Part shown: positions 1-7,579 of the stretch, piece after piece | How the letters are laid out: the number at the start of each line of letters is the position of its first letter | Numbering within the stretch: position 1 is the first letter of the stretch | Source of the DNA: Sporolactobacillus sp. STSJ-5 | Lineage (GTDB): Bacteria > Bacillota > Bacilli > Bacillales > Sporolactobacillaceae | Assembly: GCF_024385605.1 (NCBI RefSeq) | Contig: NZ_JANFOJ010000004.1 | Span: 124,001 to 188,000 of the forward strand | DNA length: 64,000 bases | Direction: 5' to 3' | The notes under the pieces: generated by a model | Seen by the model: the letters and a program-made list of their open reading frames with translations, nothing else | Databases searched by the model: none | Told to the model about the DNA's origin: nothing | Program-made: the position numbers and the translations under genes

Positions 1-268
1 GCGGATCGTTCGTGGATGTCCAATACCCGCTATAGGGCTGCTTCTTGGCAGCATTCGAATCCATTTTTGCCCCTTGATTGGATGTAGCCGAGTCGGTATT
101 TGTGGAAGGGGTCAACGGTGCTTCTTCTTTCACATGTTTGCTCATTTCTGAACTTTTCACATGTGTTTGCTTGGATTTGTGATCGCTTTTTTCTGAATCC
201 GCTCCGCCGCAGGCAGCCAGCAATACGAGCAGGCATAGGGACACGAGCGTACCCGCTGTTTTTTTCAT
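1..268 (-). CDS. Lipoprotein, partial (runs off left edge)
   Basis: The reading frame starts at an ATG (268-266) behind an AGGGGAG ribosome binding site and stays open to the window edge, giving 89 residues. The N-terminus is a type II signal peptide: MKK, a hydrophobic stretch, then the lipobox LLAAC with the lipidated cysteine at residue 20. After it comes a low-complexity Lys/Ser/Thr/Glu-rich linker typical of surface lipoproteins, then a YSGYW segment where a folded domain probably begins. The protein should be anchored on the outer face of the membrane. The functional domain lies outside the window, so no function can be given. Signal peptide and lipobox are seen directly. Confidence 0.75.
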   Translation of the reverse strand, partial: MKKTAGTLVSLCLLVLLAACGGADSEKSDHKSKQTHVKSSEMSKHVKEEAPLTPSTNTDSATSNQGAKMDSNAAKKQPYSGYWTSTNDP

Positions 269-373
269 TGGATCTCCCCTCATTTTTATCGTTTACGAGC
301 ATTATAAACTGCAACATGCCTTTTCGTATACTCTGAATGTCCGACCATGACAAAGTTAAGGCTGACCGTGCAA

Positions 374-409
374 AAAAGGCAAACGTCCGGTTATAGACAT
401 TTGCCTTTT
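374..409 (-). terminator. Intrinsic terminator after broken dihydroorotase copy A
   Basis: The arms AAAAGGCAAA and TTTGCCTTTT flank a 16-base loop, and the stem ends in a U-run on the minus strand. It corresponds in position to the terminator after the intact dihydroorotase gene (3597-3632), so it was probably duplicated with the gene end. Confidence 0.75.
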
Positions 410-416
410 GGTTTCT

Positions 417-617
417 TTATTTTCCCGGCTTGATCACTTGGCCCAGTGGCTTGTGGACGATTTCGCCGTTCTTCATAACGGTTTCGCCGCGGACAATGGT
501 TTCGACTGGAACGCCTTTGACGCGCCAGCCGTCATAGGCGGTGACTTTGCTCTTGCTGTGCAAGTCGGCTGCTTTGATCGTCGCTTCCTTGTTCATGTCG
601 ACGATCGTGATGTCGGC
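417..617 (-). pseudogene. Dihydroorotase 3'-end remnant, copy A
   Basis: The minus strand reads about 66 residues nearly identical to the last part of the intact dihydroorotase at 3640-5034, from ADITIVDM to the C-terminal IKPGK. Homology stops abruptly at about 617, where the RloB gene begins, so this is a gene end without a body. Bases 453-617 are matched by 2636-2801 on the other side of the RloA/RloB pair, giving imperfect direct repeats of about 165 bp around that module. It is not expected to encode a working enzyme. Confidence 0.85.
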
Positions 618-619
618 CT

Positions 620-1252
620 TCAATGAACTTTTAGCTTATATTGATTTAACACCTTGACCAGTTCGTGTACGGTTGTCGAAGGATTATCTTCGCATGGATT
701 ACTAGGTGAGTAACAAGCAAGCAACCTTTCCGCATTCCTTATTGCATATTGTTGATCACCTTTTTCCAATAATAGTTGATATATGGTAGGATCATTTTTC
801 TTATAAGGGCAATCAAGATATTCGTTTAACTTTTTAATGTAGTCTTGTCTCATGATTCCAGAGTTGAGGTATTCAAAATGCAAAACATACCATAGCTCAA
901 ATGCCTCATTGGAATATGCTGAATGAAAATTTTTCAGTTGTCTTGTTGTAATTATTGCATTGTTAAACCGTTCTGCCGGAAATTCATCTCGATCAAAAAC
1001 GCACCAAATTTGATCATAGTTTTTTCCAAGCTTGTGCTGTTCCAAAACGATTTCTTTTGCTCGTTCAACTACGGTCATAGGATCTGCTCCTGCACCATCG
1101 ACATCTACATTGGTTAACTTGAAACCTCTGAAATAATTTGGTTCTGTTTGCTTACTTTCACAGACAATGAGAATCAAATTTTTTATTTGGCCACGTTGCC
1201 CGAATTTACGGCGAAAGTCTTTTGTTTCTCTTCTTCTTCTCGCACGATTCAT
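620..1252 (-). CDS. RloB-family (AbiLii-like) defence protein
   Basis: A 210-residue protein with a basic N-terminus (MNRARRRRETKDF) and the hallmarks of the RloB family: CESKQTEPNYF at about residues 31-41 and a TOPRIM-like acidic motif CVFDRDE at about 84-90, followed by NEAFELWYVLHF. RloB-like proteins are the second component of two-gene abortive infection or anti-phage systems such as lactococcal AbiL, partnered by an AAA ATPase. That partner is here: the upstream ATPase gene overlaps this one by 4 bp (ATGA), so translation is coupled. The TOPRIM-like acidic residues suggest a nuclease or nucleotidyl-transfer activity released on infection; this is inference from the family. The pair sits between broken dihydroorotase fragments, consistent with mobile acquisition. 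Confidence 0.85.
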   Translation of the reverse strand: MNRARRRRETKDFRRKFGQRGQIKNLILIVCESKQTEPNYFRGFKLTNVDVDGAGADPMTVVERAKEIVLEQHKLGKNYDQIWCVFDRDEFPAERFNNAIITTRQLKNFHSAYSNEAFELWYVLHFEYLNSGIMRQDYIKKLNEYLDCPYKKNDPTIYQLLLEKGDQQYAIRNAERLLACYSPSNPCEDNPSTTVHELVKVLNQYKLKVH

Positions 1253-2523
1253 TTAATTTTCCCTTCCTTATCGGAGAAATCAAATGAACCTATATAAGGA
1301 ATGGATCCATACTTACCGTGTAAATAATCTTTTTCATAACTTGCATCTTTTCTGACGTTGTAGTCAGATAAGGCATATAAGTCAGTTGCTCCATATTCGT
1401 CCTTTTCGGTAAACCAAAGCTGATCTCTTCTGAAAAATTCCTTGCTTAATAAATTCGTGTCATGAGAGTTAAAAATCAGCTGTGCATTTTTTTTATTGAA
1501 CTCATTTGAATGAAATAAACGAATAATAAATCGTGTTAAAAGCGGATGCAGTTTTGCATCAAGTTCGTCAACAACAAGAATTCTGCCATGGTTTAGTGTA
1601 TCGATAATTGGTCCCAATAAGGAAATGACTTTCTTTGTTCCCTCCGACTCATTGACCGCCATGCGAAACTTCTCTAGACCTACGAACTGATTATTTCCAT
1701 CATATTTTTTATGCAGAGTACTGACGCTATGATGTGTTGGCAATTGATCAGTATTGGCAGGTGAAGATAGTCTTTTTATTATTTCATACATTTCATTAGG
1801 GATCGGTTCGTCTTCAACAATGAGATCCTCAATACCTAAATCCAGTCTATTAATAAGTATCATTAATTCTTTCTTAGAAGATGCATCTTGAATTTTTTTC
1901 ATGGTGTAACCAATTGTGAAGTCAGTTAGTCCATCTAGTACGCGCAGGTTTTTAAACCAATAGAGGATACCTGTTGCTTGTTCACCATTTAGATTAGCCA
2001 CTACCGATAAAAATAGCGCATTGCTTCTTGTCCTTTTTTCTAGCCCTTCACCTTCCTGAAAATCTTTCGTTACTGTTATTTTCCCATTCTCGCGATAAAA
2101 AAGTTCTTTCTCTTTTCCACCTAAATTGGCAACGTATAACCATTCGCTTTTTACTTCTTTGCGGTCTGCCTCGAAACCATAACGATATTGTTTCTCTTGA
2201 TGAACAAATACAATTTCAAATAAACTTGGTTTTTCTGCGTTTACCGTATTCAGCTTAAAACTGTCGATTCCACCAATTTCTTCTCCAATTTGTCCCTCTT
2301 TCGAAGATGACTGAACAAATCCCCTCATAAACGCAATTGCCTTGATCAGATTGCTTTTACCACTTGAGTTCGCTCCGTAAATAACGGCAGTTTTTAGAAG
2401 CTTCATGTTCGGTAACTTTATTAAATGAGTATCTTTATGTTCCGTTATTCTAGAGGCTACCATGCTCAATGTCACTTCATCCCTGAAGGATAGAAAATTA
2501 CCAACACTGAATTGCAGGATCAT
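1249..2523 (-). CDS. RloA/AbiLi-like AAA-family ATPase
   Basis: A 424-residue ATP-binding protein of the OLD/ABC-like AAA_15/AAA_21 group. The Walker A motif GANSSGKSN is at about residues 50-58, the Walker B RILVVDELDAKLHP lies in the last third, and the switch histidine is in FNSHDTNLL. The N-terminal FSVGNFLSFRD is typical of this class. I place the start at the ATG at 2523 because GAGGTG lies six bases upstream; a GTG three codons earlier is possible. A TATAAT-like -10 lies in the AT-rich upstream spacer. With the RloB gene it forms a two-gene defence cassette, the ATPase acting as sensor or regulator. Base composition is visibly more AT-rich than in neighbouring metabolic genes, which supports horizontal transfer. 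Confidence 0.87.
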   Translation of the reverse strand: MILQFSVGNFLSFRDEVTLSMVASRITEHKDTHLIKLPNMKLLKTAVIYGANSSGKSNLIKAIAFMRGFVQSSSKEGQIGEEIGGIDSFKLNTVNAEKPSLFEIVFVHQEKQYRYGFEADRKEVKSEWLYVANLGGKEKELFYRENGKITVTKDFQEGEGLEKRTRSNALFLSVVANLNGEQATGILYWFKNLRVLDGLTDFTIGYTMKKIQDASSKKELMILINRLDLGIEDLIVEDEPIPNEMYEIIKRLSSPANTDQLPTHHSVSTLHKKYDGNNQFVGLEKFRMAVNESEGTKKVISLLGPIIDTLNHGRILVVDELDAKLHPLLTRFIIRLFHSNEFNKKNAQLIFNSHDTNLLSKEFFRRDQLWFTEKDEYGATDLYALSDYNVRKDASYEKDYLHGKYGSIPYIGSFDFSDKEGKIK

Positions 2524-2635
2524 ACAACACACCTCAACATTCGAATTATTCTCGATTTATATTCCTATTATATACATTATGTAGAAATAAAACACGTATA
2601 TTGAGATTATTTCTCATTTTGTCTAAAAAAAGATA

Positions 2636-2971
2636 GTGGACGATTTCGCCGTTCTTCATGACTGTTTCGCCGCGAACAATGGTTTCGACTGGAATGCCTT
2701 TGACGCGCCAACCATCGTAGGCAGTGACTTTGCTTTTGCTGTGCAGGTTGGTTGCTTTGATCGTAGCTTCCTTATTCCATGTCGACGATCGTTATGTCGG
2801 CATCGGTGCCGACTTCGAGCGAGCCTTTCTGCGGGGTAATGCCGAAGCGTTTGGCTGGGTTCTCGGACATCAGCGCGGTCAGCTTCTGCAGGCTGAGCTT
2901 GCCTTCGTGGGCTGCGTTGAGCATGAGCGGCGCCATCGTTTTGGTGCGAGGCATGCCGGCCCGCTTTTTTG
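2636..2971 (-). pseudogene. Dihydroorotase remnant, copy B (frameshifted)
   Basis: The minus strand encodes AGMPRTKTMAPLMLN through TDADITIVDM and on to GEIVH of the dihydroorotase, but an extra base near 2776-2779 shifts the frame and the final residues are missing. The copy starts abruptly at about 2636 and ends near 2971, where the sequence diverges after an internal deletion. Together with copy A and the intact gene there are three copies of this gene end within 3.5 kb. It is a non-functional duplication scar marking the edge of the RloA/RloB insertion. Confidence 0.85.
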
Positions 2972-3094
2972 TGAAAATAAAAATTTCTACGATATTAACC
3001 GTAGAAATTATTTTATATATGATCCTTTTCATTCCAATCAATTTTGTGTAATGTATCAGTCCTTATAACAGTGGTATTCGTCGTGTCCGAGATT

Positions 3095-3103
3095 TGTTAT
3101 AAT
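3095..3103 (+). promoter_or_regulatory. Extended -10 promoter of the toxin mRNA
   Basis: The sequence TGTTATAAT is a perfect extended -10 element (TGnTATAAT). It would start a transcript near 3110 with a leader of about 65 bases before the toxin start codon. No good -35 hexamer is present, as expected for extended -10 promoters. Confidence 0.55.
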
Positions 3104-3176
3104 TTTTTATGTTGCCTAAATATAGTTTTGATTGCTTTCTTCGCGTTTGATTATACAACGTGAAGGAGGTGATCAC

Positions 3177-3311
3177 GTGGTTCGACGCAGCAAGAAACAG
3201 TTACAAAAAAAGCAAGAAGAGCGCCAACACATTCTCATTGAGGAACTACTCATTCCTCTGATTATTGCGATTGTGCCGGTTCTTCTTACTTGGCTACTGT
3301 CTCAGTTTTAG
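3177..3311 (+). CDS. Type I toxin-like membrane peptide, 44 aa
   Basis: A GTG-initiated ORF encodes a small peptide with a very basic N-terminal half (VRRSKKQLQKKQEER) and one hydrophobic segment (about residues 24-42, containing PLIIAIVPVLLTWLL). The Shine-Dalgarno sequence AAGGAGGTGATC is an exceptionally long match to the 16S 3' end and sits seven bases before the GTG. The layout is that of the Fst/par type I toxin-antitoxin family: toxin ORF, shared bidirectional terminator, a convergent short antisense RNA with its own promoter, and a direct repeat placed over the toxin start codon and again beyond the terminator. Peptide length and the terminal transmembrane segment suit a membrane-active toxin. 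The family assignment rests on architecture more than on sequence identity. Confidence 0.72.
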   Translation: MVRRSKKQLQKKQEERQHILIEELLIPLIIAIVPVLLTWLLSQF

Positions 3312-3343
3312 GCAACAGAAGGGAATTTATACCCTTCGGAATG

Positions 3344-3384
3344 ATAAAAGACTTCTGACTTACTCAAGGTCAGAAGTCTTTTAT
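3344..3384. terminator. Bidirectional terminator shared by toxin and antitoxin RNA
   Basis: A perfect 16-bp inverted repeat (ATAAAAGACTTCTGAC, nine-base loop, GTCAGAAGTCTTTTAT). The A/T-rich ends give a U-rich tail in both directions, so it can end both the toxin mRNA and the convergent antisense RNA. A shared terminator is a defining part of par/Fst loci. Confidence 0.85.
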
Positions 3385-3397
3385 GTGGTTCGACGCA
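3385..3397 (+). repeat. Direct repeat of the toxin start region
   Basis: GTGGTTCGACGCA occurs here and at 3177-3189, where it includes the toxin start codon. In par-type loci such repeats, one on each side of the terminator, provide the second interaction site between toxin mRNA and antisense RNA. Confidence 0.8.
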
Positions 3398-3411
3398 TTA
3401 TTTATATTTTT

Positions 3412-3440
3412 ATTGTAGCAAAAAAATTCTCGAATGTCAT
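3412..3440 (-). promoter_or_regulatory. Sigma-A promoter of the antisense RNA
   Basis: On the minus strand the -35 ATGACA and -10 TACAAT each match consensus at five of six positions and are separated by exactly 17 bases. A start about seven bases downstream places the antitoxin 5' end just before the direct repeat. Confidence 0.72.
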
Positions 3441-3596
3441 CTAATGATTAAACATAAACAACAGCCATCCTTCGCCCTAGAATCTGCGCTTAGCCATATA
3501 TCCTTTCAATATTTTATTGAAAGGTACGGTTTCGTGACTGTTTTGAGAACTGATGAATTATAGTGGTTGTTGCGCAGTAGGTCCTAAACTGCGCAA
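3441..3596. other. Intergenic stretch with two small hairpins
   Basis: No gene is visible here. It holds the palindrome CCTTTCAAT-N5-ATTGAAAGG (3502-3524) and an 8-bp stem TGCGCAGT/ACTGCGCA (3571-3595) just outside the dihydroorotase terminator. Their role is unknown. Confidence 0.5.
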
Positions 3597-3632
3597 AAAA
3601 GGCAAAAGTCCTCGCTCTGACTTTTGCCTTTT
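3597..3632 (-). terminator. Terminator of the dihydroorotase gene
   Basis: The arms AAAAGGCAAAAGTC and GACTTTTGCCTTTT (14 bp) enclose an 8-base loop and give a U-run on the minus strand just after the stop codon. Confidence 0.85.
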
Positions 3633-3639
3633 CGTTTCT

Positions 3640-5034
3640 TTATTTTCCCGGCTTGATTACTTGTCCCAGCGGCTTGTGGACGATTTCGCCGTTCTTCATG
3701 ACGGTTTCGCCACGGACGATGGTTTCGACTGGAACGCCTTTGACGCGCCAGCCGTCATAGGCGGTGACTTTGCTCTTGCTGTGCAGGTTGGCTGCTTTGA
3801 TTGTCGCTTCCTTGTTCATGTCGACGATCGTGATGTCGGCGTCGGTACCGACTTCGAGTGAGCCTTTTTGCGGGTAGAGGCCGAAGCGTTTGGCCGGGTT
3901 TTCGGCCATCAGCGCGGTCAGCTTCTGCAGGCTAAGCTTGCCTTCGTTGACTGCGTTCAGCATGAGCGGTGCCATCGTTTCGGTTCCGGGCATGCCGGCG
4001 GGAATCTCCCATAGGCTGCCCGCTTTTTCTTCAGGCGTGTGCGGTGCGTGATCAGATGAGACGATGGTGATCGTACCGTCACTGATCGCCTGCCAGAGTG
4101 CTTCTTTGTCTTTTTCATATTTGACCGGCGGATAGATTTTCATGACCTGGCCAACCTTCGGATAGTCCTCGTTGCTGAGGAACAGGTAGTGCGGACAGGT
4201 TTCAGCACTGACCGGCGCGCCTTGCGCTTGGGCGCGTCGGATGGCGTCGGCCGCTTCGGCCGTGGTCACATGAAGCACATGCAGCTTGGCGCCGGAGGCT
4301 CTTGAAAAAGAGGTTCCCATCTGAACCGTGACTTCTTCAGCCAAATTCGGCCGTCCGTCGAGCAGCGCATTGTAATCGGTGCGGCTCGCTTTTTTCACCT
4401 GCTCTGTGAGCACTTGGATCAGGCTGCTGTCTTCACCATGGATCGCCAGCACCTGACCGGTTTTGGCCACGTTTTGGAAAATTTCGTAGACTTCGCCGTC
4501 GGACAGTGGCGGCAGGACGTCGGTCATTCCCGGCTCATAGTTGTAGGTGAGCTGGAAGGTGTTCTTGTTGACGGCGTAGCCCCAGAAGTACTTGAAGCCG
4601 ATGACGCCGGCTTCATGGAGCTCGGGCAGCTGCGCGTTGTTCATCGGGCCGAGTGCGATACCCCAGATGCCGAAATCGACATGCGCCTTGGGCGTCAGGT
4701 TGGCGACCTGTGCATGGAAGCTTGCTGCATCACGCGTCGGCGGTGTGGTGTTCGGCATGTCGAAGATCGTTGTGATTCCACCGGCTGCGGCTGCCTGGGT
4801 TGAGGTGAAAAAGTCCTCTTTGTAGGTCGGACCTGGGTCGCGCGAATGCACGTGGACGTCGATCAGTCCAGGTAGTATGTATTGGCCTGTTGCATCGGTT
4901 TCTCTTGTTGCTTCTCCATCGAGCGGCTGCTTTGAGATGGCGGCGATTTTTCCATCATTAATATAAATATGAGCTTGATAAGTTTCGTGTGGTGTGACGA
5001 TGGTTCCGTTCTTGATGACGTAATCCCAGTTCAT
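3640..5034 (-). CDS. Dihydroorotase (class I type, probably catabolic)
   Basis: A 464-residue cyclic amidohydrolase that opens or closes the dihydroorotate ring. The metal ligands are visible: H61 and H63 in DVHVHSRDPG, the probable carboxylated K148 in GFKYF, H199 in IHGED, H255 in LHVLH and D328 in SSDHAPHT. R65 after the HxH motif and N95 in MPNTTPPT are the residues that hold the dihydroorotate carboxylate in class I dihydroorotases, and favour that substrate over allantoin or dihydrouracil. The start is the ATG at 5034 with GGAGG ten bases upstream. It lies downstream of PyrD, PyrK and an N-carbamoyl-amino-acid hydrolase, so the hydrolytic direction (dihydroorotate to N-carbamoyl-aspartate) in orotate breakdown is likely. 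A synthetic role cannot be excluded. The 3' end exists in two further broken copies. Confidence 0.82.
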   Translation of the reverse strand: MNWDYVIKNGTIVTPHETYQAHIYINDGKIAAISKQPLDGEATRETDATGQYILPGLIDVHVHSRDPGPTYKEDFFTSTQAAAAGGITTIFDMPNTTPPTRDAASFHAQVANLTPKAHVDFGIWGIALGPMNNAQLPELHEAGVIGFKYFWGYAVNKNTFQLTYNYEPGMTDVLPPLSDGEVYEIFQNVAKTGQVLAIHGEDSSLIQVLTEQVKKASRTDYNALLDGRPNLAEEVTVQMGTSFSRASGAKLHVLHVTTAEAADAIRRAQAQGAPVSAETCPHYLFLSNEDYPKVGQVMKIYPPVKYEKDKEALWQAISDGTITIVSSDHAPHTPEEKAGSLWEIPAGMPGTETMAPLMLNAVNEGKLSLQKLTALMAENPAKRFGLYPQKGSLEVGTDADITIVDMNKEATIKAANLHSKSKVTAYDGWRVKGVPVETIVRGETVMKNGEIVHKPLGQVIKPGK

Positions 5035-5136
5035 CTGTTGTGAGCCTCCATCCGTTCTGTGCGCTTTTGTTGTCTTTCATTATACGGGATTTGCGAGCGG
5101 ATAGCCAAAGGCTTGTCCGCGCTTTTCTATTTGGAA

Positions 5137-5157
5137 GATCCGCCGGATGGGCGGATC
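5137..5157. promoter_or_regulatory. Palindrome upstream of dihydroorotase, possible operator
   Basis: GATCCGCC and GGCGGATC are separated by five bases, with the flanks CTATTTGGAA on the left and TGTC on the right. An almost identical element with the same flanks lies at 17885-17906, upstream of the MmgE/PrpD gene. Neither has a U-run, so an operator or 5'-leader hairpin is more likely than a terminator. Confidence 0.5.
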
Positions 5158-5199
5158 TGTCAGCTCGGTAATTAAGTGAGTTGAGTATCGTTTTACATG

Positions 5200-5868
5200 T
5201 TTGGTTGAACTTTTATTCGTTTGGGTTCAACTCTTTTGTTCGGTTCAACTTTTGACTGCTTTGGTTGAACTTTTGGTTCATTGGGTTCAACTTTCCTTCG
5301 TTTGGGTTGAACTCTTTCTGTTCGGTTCAACTTTTGACTGCTTTGGTTGAACTTTTGGTTCGTTAGGTTCAACTTTCCTTCGTTTGGGTTCAACTCTTTT
5401 GTTCGGTTGAACTTTTGACTGCTTCGGTTCAACTTTTGGTTCGTTGGGTTCAACTTGCCTTTGTTTGGGTTGAACTCTTTCTGTTCGGTTCAATTTTTGA
5501 CTTCTTTGGCTGAACTTTTGATTCATTGGGTTCAACTTTCCTTCGTTTGGGTTGAACTCTTTTTTTCGGTTGAACTTTTGACTGCTTCGGTTCAACTTTT
5601 GGTTCGTTGGGTTCAACTTTCCTTCGTTTGGGTTGAAATCTTTTTGTTCGGTTGAACTTTTGACTGCTTCGGTTCAACTTTTGGTTCGTTGGGTTCAACT
5701 TGCCTTTGTTTGGGTTGAACTCTTTCTGTTCGGTTCAATTTTTGACTTCTTTGGCTGAACTTTTGATTCATTGGGTTCAACTTGCCTTCGTTTGGGTTGA
5801 ACTCTTTTTGTTCGGTTCAACTTTTGACTCCTTTGGTTCAACTTGCCTTCGTTTAGGTCTAACTCGCC
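5200..5868. repeat. GTTSAAC word array, about 20-21 bp pitch
   Basis: About thirty copies of GTTCAAC or GTTGAAC occur at a spacing of 19-21 bp. The two forms are reverse complements, so the word is a palindrome with an S centre. Four subunits make a higher-order repeat of about 82 bp, which recurs several times with few changes. The array fills the gap between pyrD and the dihydroorotase gene. All frames on one strand are open only because the pitch is close to seven codons; there is no ribosome binding site and one-base length changes break each frame. I regard it as non-coding. Confidence 0.85.
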
Positions 5869-5891
5869 TGTCGGGATCTCCGTGTTTTTCT

Positions 5892-6800
5892 TTAGCTGAC
5901 ATCAACCTGACCGATGAGATCTGTGATTTGGTCAATGTGATGACGTTCCAGATAATCCGTGATTTCATCGGTGATTATATTCATGGCATTCGGTTGAACA
6001 AAGGTTGCCGTGCCGATCTGGACGGCCGTTGCGCCGGCAAGGATCATCTCAATGGCATCTTGGCCGTTCATGATGCCGCCGCTGCCGATAATGGGCAGGT
6101 CGGTTGCTTGGTGTGCTTGATAGATAAGCCTAACGATGAGCGGTTTGACAGCCGCGCCGGACAATCCGCCCATGATGTTGCCAATGCGCGGTTTGCGAGT
6201 TTCCGTATCAATCGCCATCGCCAGGAATGTATTGGCGACTGTAAGTGCGTCGGCACCCCCTCGCTCTGCGGCTTCGGCGATGTCCTGAATGCGTGTCACA
6301 TTCGGTGTCAGCTTGGCAATCAGCGGCTTGCCGGTCACTTTGCGCACAGTGCGGAGCAGCTCATCGGTGGTCTCCGCACTCATACCAAAGGCTTGTCCGT
6401 TATCGCGCAGATTCGGACAAGAAATATTGAGTTCGAGTGCCGCAACGCCGGGCTGCTTGTCCAGCCGCGCGGCAAGCAGTTCGAATTCTACTATTGATTC
6501 GCCGGAAATGCTGGCGATCAGCGGCGGATCATAGTCTTGATAAACGGGCAGTATGTGCGTGATGTACTGCTCGATACCTTTGCTTTGAATGCCGATTGAA
6601 TTGATCATCCCTCCGTCCGTTTCGCAGACGCGCGGTGTTTGATTTCCTCCGCGCGCAGACAAAGTGATGCTTTTCGGCACGATCGCACCAAGCAGATTGA
6701 TGTCGAGCAACGGCGCAAGTTCGGGACCGAATGTGCCGGAAGCCGGCATGACCGGATTTTTCAAGGTCAGGCTGCCGATTCTTACGGATAAGTCAGTCAT
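5892..6800 (-). CDS. pyrD: Dihydroorotate dehydrogenase, class 1B catalytic subunit
   Basis: A 302-residue TIM-barrel flavoprotein that interconverts dihydroorotate and orotate. It opens with NPVMPASGTFG, carries the class 1B catalytic cysteine C128 in LNISCPN, and ends with the FMN phosphate-binding segment GSGGIMNGQDA. It overlaps pyrK by 4 bp (ATGA), matching the 1B type, which works as a PyrD-PyrK heterotetramer passing electrons from FMN to NAD via a 2Fe-2S cluster and FAD. Its neighbours are a carbamoyl-amino-acid hydrolase, an IclR regulator and a transporter, not carAB, pyrB, pyrE or pyrF, so reduction of orotate in a degradative route is the better reading. The usual GLQN segment reads GIQS here. 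Confidence 0.88.
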   Translation of the reverse strand: MTDLSVRIGSLTLKNPVMPASGTFGPELAPLLDINLLGAIVPKSITLSARGGNQTPRVCETDGGMINSIGIQSKGIEQYITHILPVYQDYDPPLIASISGESIVEFELLAARLDKQPGVAALELNISCPNLRDNGQAFGMSAETTDELLRTVRKVTGKPLIAKLTPNVTRIQDIAEAAERGGADALTVANTFLAMAIDTETRKPRIGNIMGGLSGAAVKPLIVRLIYQAHQATDLPIIGSGGIMNGQDAIEMILAGATAVQIGTATFVQPNAMNIITDEITDYLERHHIDQITDLIGQVDVS

Positions 6801-7579
6801 TGCAGCACCGCCTGACTAATTGGGAATACCGGGCCTTCTGTACAGACGCGGACTGTTTTCAGCTGGTTGCCTTTGCGAATCGTGCATGCGCAGGCGTAGC
6901 AGTCGCCGATCCCGCATGCCATGTGTGCTTCAGTTGCAAGCTCCCCTTTTAGATGATAGGTCTCTGCGAGTTCCTGAACGAGCTTGCCCAGTCTGCTCGA
7001 TCCGCAGGTATAGATCGCGCTGATTCCTTCTTCGCAAATTAATGTTTCCGAAAGCGCGCGTACGGATTCTACTGAGCTGGTTCCTTCTTGATCAGTCACT
7101 GTGTATACCGTTGCACCCAGTCGGCTCAGTGTGTCTACCGTCAATAGATCGCCTGGCGTTCGCGCGCTCATGATCACGTGTACCTCCATATTTTCGCTAC
7201 GCGCCTGCCTTGCTAAGGCGTGCAGCGTGGCAACGCCTACGCCGCGCGCAATCAGAAGCAATGCCCCTTGATCCGGCAGCGTAAACCCATGCCCGAGCGG
7301 ACCGAGCAAACTCAGCGTATCGCCTTTTCTCATCAAGGTCATCTGCTGCGTACCGTTTCCTTTGACCAGATAGAGAAACTCGAGACAGTGCGATTCATGG
7401 TCATAGTTGTAAACGCTGAGTGGACGCCGAAGCGGGTGCTTCCAGTTATCACTGCACCGGATGTGGAAAAACTGACCGGGTTGAACCGGCCGGTCGAGTG
7501 CAGACACGTCAAGGGTCATCTGCCAATAACGCCTACTTACAGGATGATTGTCTATTAGTCGTGCATCGAATAATTTCAT
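6797..7579 (-). CDS. pyrK: Dihydroorotate dehydrogenase electron-transfer subunit
   Basis: A 260-residue iron-sulfur flavoprotein. The FAD-binding motif RRPLSVYN lies in the N-terminal third, the NAD-binding region carries RGVGVATLHALA, and the C-terminus holds the 2Fe-2S ligands C222, C227, C230 and C246 in CGIGDCYAC and RVCTEGPVF. It transfers electrons between NAD(H) and the FMN of PyrD. ATGA overlaps with both neighbours (pyrD at 6797-6800, hydrolase at 7576-7579) show one tightly coupled operon. In a catabolic setting NADH would drive orotate reduction. Confidence 0.9.
   Translation of the reverse strand: MKLFDARLIDNHPVSRRYWQMTLDVSALDRPVQPGQFFHIRCSDNWKHPLRRPLSVYNYDHESHCLEFLYLVKGNGTQQMTLMRKGDTLSLLGPLGHGFTLPDQGALLLIARGVGVATLHALARQARSENMEVHVIMSARTPGDLLTVDTLSRLGATVYTVTDQEGTSSVESVRALSETLICEEGISAIYTCGSSRLGKLVQELAETYHLKGELATEAHMACGIGDCYACACTIRKGNQLKTVRVCTEGPVFPISQAVLQ

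Larger units (their letters stand above)
3344..3405 (-). ncRNA. Predicted type I antitoxin RNA (about 62 nt)
   Basis: A minus-strand transcript from the promoter at 3412-3440 would start near 3405 and end in the shared terminator. Its 5' part contains the complement of GTGGTTCGACGCA, which is exactly the toxin start-codon region (3177-3189), so it can pair there and block translation. It can also pair with the toxin mRNA through the terminator stem. The size is close to the 66-nt RNAII of plasmid pAD1 par. Promoter, complementarity and terminator are seen; the RNA itself is predicted. Confidence 0.7.

Noticed and set aside
30-353. 107-residue minus-strand ORF at the left edge
   Set aside because: The frame one step away has a lipoprotein signal peptide, a ribosome binding site and runs to the edge; this ORF is its shadow.
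5193-5968. Overlapping minus-strand ORFs encoding Asn/Lys/Gln-rich heptads (NPTNQKLNRSSQKF type) and plus-strand ORFs in the same place
   Set aside because: Openness follows from a repeat pitch near seven codons without stop words; several frames on both strands are open at once, one-base length changes break each, and none has a ribosome binding site.
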